Shown here: positions 4,769 through 7,362 of the stretch, one piece after another
Position numbering within the stretch: position 1 is the first letter of the stretch
How the letters are laid out: every line of letters starts with the position of its first letter
Source of the DNA: a bacterium
GTDB lineage: Bacteria > Vulcanimicrobiota > Xenobia > Xenobiales > Xenobiaceae
Direction: 5' to 3'
DNA: 7,362 bases
NCBI GenBank assembly: GCA_017444165.1
Contig: JAFSXH010000067.1
Span: 1 to 7,362 of the forward strand
Translations under genes and position numbers: made by a program
The notes under the pieces: generated by a model
Database searches by the model: none
Seen by the model: the letters and a program-made list of their open reading frames with translations, nothing else
What the model was told of the DNA's origin: nothing

Positions 4769-6247
4769 TTATTTATTATTTTTGTTATAAAGATACTCTA
4801 CATAGTCGTACATGAAGCGATCAAAATCGTAAAGATCATCTTTTGTCCAGAGGGGTTCTGCGCAGTCGTTGGCTTCTAAATAAGAAGAGACAGACTGAGC
4901 AAAATAGTGTACGGGAGATTGGACACTCATCCTATCTGGGGCTTTATGACCTTCTAAGGACGTGCTACAAGCATCAGCGTATGACTTTATTACGGGTGAG
5001 GTTAAACTGGCAAAATTATCTTCTCCTAAAGCAAAATCCCAGGCCATAGCAAAATAATACATAGCTGGATGGAAACCTCGACAAGTTATGTATTTATCAG
5101 AATCATAATCGAGGGTCTCTTCGCACACAAGACAGGATTTTTCTTTGGGTAAAAAAGCACCGTAACCTAAATCTTTACCCTGTAAAGATGGGCATATTTG
5201 GTTCAATTTAGCTGTAAAAGTCTGTTTGTTACAGAGATTTACTTTTATACCAGCAGCCACGCAGACATCTAAAATACCCTTACCGAAGCGACTCAAAACT
5301 AAGCGCAACTCCTCAACTGCTCTCTGAGTGCAACCTGTATTTATTATCAAAGTGTCTAAAGTCTTGGTCATTTCTTTAGGAACTTTGAGTTTCTCAGTTT
5401 CACTGCTCCCTCTGCTCTTATGGGTAGAAGAGGTACTTTCTATAGTCGCCTCATGGAAGATGAAACCTTCTGAATTATCTAAAAGAGAAATAGGAGCCAT
5501 CGATACAGATACGGCCGCCTTGAGTTCATCCTCGCTTATAGGTTCTGATTCCTCTTCAGCTTCGAGAGAAGGGACGCTGATCTTCACTACATCTTCATGT
5601 TTACTCTTTGTCGTTTTGTTGTCGGCAGTTATCTCTACCTTTTCAGTCTTTTCAGGAGTAACTATATCTCTTTCAGTCTGCTCGGATTGGGCTTCTGGAA
5701 CTTGAACTTCCACTTCTCCTTTTTCTTCGCTCGGAAGAGGTTCTGGAGAAACATCTTCATGTGTTTTATCAGCAACTTCAGTAATTGTTTCCTCTTCCGT
5801 TATTTCTTTGGATTCTGGAGCAGAAAGTTCTTCTGATTCTGCGTAGGTCGGGACGTTGGCCCAAAGTGAAGGATCGTCTTTTTGATCCCCTAATTTGTCG
5901 GAGAGCATATTCATACTCTGGCCATCATCGAAGAGGGTTTCAGCCGACATCATTTTGGCTTTATTGTCTTCTTCCTCGACGTCCTCTTCCCACATTTTGC
6001 GGAACATGGCCGCTCCGCCGCCTCCGCCTCCTAAGAGATCATCCATATCCATGCCGCCTAAGAGGTCGTCACCCATATCTCCCATATCGGAAGTCAACTC
6101 AGCTGTATCGATAGAGTGATTTTTGCGTACACCAGCTTTTTCTTTGCGCTCGCGCATCATATTGGTACGTAAACCATCGCTGGAACGTTGAGTATTTTCC
6201 AACATATTGCGCTGATTTTGCTGAATTCCTAAAGATATTAGTTCCAT
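4769..6247 (-). CDS. Acidic tripartite protein with possible degenerate metallopeptidase domain (492 aa)
   Basis: Three parts are visible. Residues 1-95 are Met/Asp/Gly-rich with a repeated DDLLGG (60-65, 69-74) and a run of six glycines. Residues 96-290 are a Glu/Ser/Thr/Pro-rich, strongly acidic linker, almost certainly disordered. Residues 291-492 are a globular domain. In it, ILDVCVAAGIKVNL (325-338), PSLQGKDLGYGAF (353-365), a strand block (371-389), HPAMYYFAMAWD (393-404) and SPVHYFAQSVSSYL (444-457) follow the order of lethal-factor/ATLF-type zinc peptidases. There, HExxHxxxD and a later ExFAE build the active site. Here E becomes P394, the second H becomes Y397, and the later ligand E becomes H447, so catalysis is unlikely. 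No family assignment is certain. There is no signal peptide. The ATG has TAAGGAT ten bases upstream. It follows dnaE by 59 bases, same strand. Confidence 0.7.
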   Translation of the reverse strand: MELISLGIQQNQRNMLENTQRSSDGLRTNMMRERKEKAGVRKNHSIDTAELTSDMGDMGDDLLGGMDMDDLLGGGGGGAAMFRKMWEEDVEEEDNKAKMMSAETLFDDGQSMNMLSDKLGDQKDDPSLWANVPTYAESEELSAPESKEITEEETITEVADKTHEDVSPEPLPSEEKGEVEVQVPEAQSEQTERDIVTPEKTEKVEITADNKTTKSKHEDVVKISVPSLEAEEESEPISEDELKAAVSVSMAPISLLDNSEGFIFHEATIESTSSTHKSRGSSETEKLKVPKEMTKTLDTLIINTGCTQRAVEELRLVLSRFGKGILDVCVAAGIKVNLCNKQTFTAKLNQICPSLQGKDLGYGAFLPKEKSCLVCEETLDYDSDKYITCRGFHPAMYYFAMAWDFALGEDNFASLTSPVIKSYADACSTSLEGHKAPDRMSVQSPVHYFAQSVSSYLEANDCAEPLWTKDDLYDFDRFMYDYVEYLYNKNNK

Positions 6248-6306
6248 GCGCCAGATGATCCTTACTTAAATTTATATTTCAATTCTATTGCTCAAGTTAT
6301 TTTCCC
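6248..6306 (-). other. Short gap between dnaE and the 492-aa gene
   Basis: The 59-bp AT-rich gap holds no hairpin or T-tract after dnaE, so read-through into the next gene is likely. On the minus strand TAAGGAT (6264-6258) is the ribosome site for the 492-aa gene. No convincing internal promoter was seen. Confidence 0.45.
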
Positions 6307-7362
6307 TTAATTAGCTTTCCAATTAGCTCCTAAGAGTTCGTACAACGAGGCGTAAAGCTCTGGACAGATACTCACACAGTAGCGTGAACCTAACTGTAAA
6401 ATTGCAGTTGATTTTTCTCCTTTGACGTGAATATAAACCTTGCTCTCACCTTTGTATTTTAACAGAATACTGTAAAGATCGTTTGCCATTTGAGGTTTAT
6501 TGTAAGGGAAGATAATATTTAAACCCTGAAAGTTTTTGCTTATTATGGAATTATCAAAATCTTCTCCATCTTTATTTGAATTAGAGGCCGAGAGTAAATA
6601 ATCTGCATTGGTAATCTGCGAAGCGGCAATGCGATACTTTTCCTCTTCACTCTTCTCCTCACTGACGATTCCGTTATCCTCTTCATCTTCAAAAACGGGT
6701 TGATTGACAGGCATAAAATTGCGATCTACCTCCACATTGCCCTTTACTAAAACAACTTGACCCTCTTGACACTTTTCAATGTTGTCGGCAAAGTCGCGCG
6801 GCTTAATGGAAAAATCGATGCTCCCAGATCTGTCCTCAATAGTTATGAAAGCCATCTTCTCCTTGCGTTTAGTAGTAACTTCACGGCATACGGTAACCAA
6901 ACCGCCGACAGTGACTACCTCCCCTACCCTTTCAGAGAGATCTTTTATTGGGCAAGTGGCGTGTTTAGCTAAAATCTCTTCATAATCATTCAGGGGCGAC
7001 CCCGACAAATAAACTCCCAACATCTCCTTTTCAAAATCTAAGATAGTCCGCTTGTTGAGCTCCTCTTCCTTCTCTTTGATTATTACAGAGACATCCTCTA
7101 AAGATTCTTCCTCTACTATGCTAAAGAGGCTGACTTGGGCATCTTCGGAGCGTTTTTTATTCTGTTTGGCAAACTCCAAAATATTATCCAAGTTTTGTAA
7201 AAGAGTCGATCTGGTAAACTGAAAAGTATCTAATGCTCCAGATTTTATCAATCCTTCCAATACTTTGCGATTGACTGAACGCGGATCGATACGTTTTACA
7301 AAATCTACAAGACTTTTAAAAGGACCATTCTTTTCGCGTTCATTTACAATTACCTGGGCAGC
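6307..7362 (-). CDS. dnaE: DNA polymerase III alpha subunit, C-terminal part (5' end outside window)
   Basis: The reading frame is open to the window edge and gives the last 351 residues. DnaE is the catalytic subunit of the replicative polymerase; the polymerase active site lies upstream of the window. Numbering from the first visible residue, a helix-hairpin-helix-like segment is seen at 10-50 (GPFKSLVDFVKRID, then VLEGLIKSGALD). It is followed by QVSLFSI (76-82) and the family block FEKEMLGVYLSGSPL (110-124). Next come an OB-fold (about 147-229, with VTVGGLVT and IEDRSGSIDFSI) and the C-terminal domain. Most DnaE proteins have SGHPL where this one has SGSPL. An acidic insert (about 223-242) separates the OB-fold from the C-terminal domain. 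The tail ends in LQLGSRYCVSICPELYASL, the usual DnaE ending, so the gene's 3' end is intact. It heads a minus-strand run with the 492-aa and 99-aa genes. Confidence 0.92.
   Translation of the reverse strand, partial: AAQVIVNEREKNGPFKSLVDFVKRIDPRSVNRKVLEGLIKSGALDTFQFTRSTLLQNLDNILEFAKQNKKRSEDAQVSLFSIVEEESLEDVSVIIKEKEEELNKRTILDFEKEMLGVYLSGSPLNDYEEILAKHATCPIKDLSERVGEVVTVGGLVTVCREVTTKRKEKMAFITIEDRSGSIDFSIKPRDFADNIEKCQEGQVVLVKGNVEVDRNFMPVNQPVFEDEEDNGIVSEEKSEEEKYRIAASQITNADYLLSASNSNKDGEDFDNSIISKNFQGLNIIFPYNKPQMANDLYSILLKYKGESKVYIHVKGEKSTAILQLGSRYCVSICPELYASLYELLGANWKAN

Noticed and set aside
5328..5836. Plus-strand open frames opposite the acidic gene.
   Set aside because: Their Ser/Phe/Leu-rich translations are what the reverse complement of Glu-rich codons produces. 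The minus-strand gene has a start with a ribosome site and a plausible domain.
5994..6070. A tandem DNA repeat or CRISPR-like unit around the CCTAAGAG copies.
   Set aside because: Only two short copies, explained by the repeated DDLLGG codons in the protein.
5785..6119. Plus-strand proline/arginine-rich frames.
   Set aside because: They are shadows of the DDLLGG and Gly6 codons on the minus strand, without ribosome sites.

Overview
The window is bacterial: genes are compact, with Shine-Dalgarno sites, ATG or GTG starts, tight gene pairs and a DnaE-type replicative polymerase. Base composition is moderately AT-rich, roughly 40% G+C by eye. Three or four proteins carry Sec-type signal peptides, so a Gram-negative-like envelope is plausible. 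The genus or phylum cannot be named from this sequence. YkgJ-type Fe/Zn-cluster proteins of the form seen here are widespread in Planctomycetes, Deltaproteobacteria and the Cyanobacteria/Melainabacteria lineage, which only loosely narrows it.

Left part (1-1344, minus strand): an apparent two-gene operon of unrecognised genes. A 301-aa soluble protein with a GTG start is followed by a 112-aa secreted protein whose Shine-Dalgarno site overlaps the upstream stop codon. A hairpin lies just past the second gene. A 318-bp divergent intergenic region (1345-1662) holds an 8-bp inverted repeat, two abutting palindromes, two TATAAT hexamers and a short GCATT repeat cluster.

Middle (1663-3635): a secreted, probably beta-propeller protein is followed one base later by a YkgJ-type cysteine-cluster protein (plus strand). 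These converge on a small secreted protein with an OB-fold-like pattern (minus strand, 3273-3635). The stop codons are one base apart, and a terminator-like hairpin is built into the 3' end of the YkgJ-type gene.

Right part (3773-7362): a plus-strand gene encodes a membrane protein with three Cys4-type zinc sites and a coiled coil. It converges on a minus-strand set that runs dnaE (3' part only, leaving the window), then a 492-aa acidic tripartite protein, then a 99-aa hypothetical protein. The spacing of these three suggests co-transcription. The most interesting item is the 492-aa protein. Its C-terminal 200 residues look like a zinc metallopeptidase of the lethal-factor/ATLF type whose HExxH and glutamate ligand have been replaced, i.e. 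a possible pseudoprotease next to the replicative polymerase. That reading is inference from pattern only. I saw no mobile element, CRISPR array, tRNA or rRNA.
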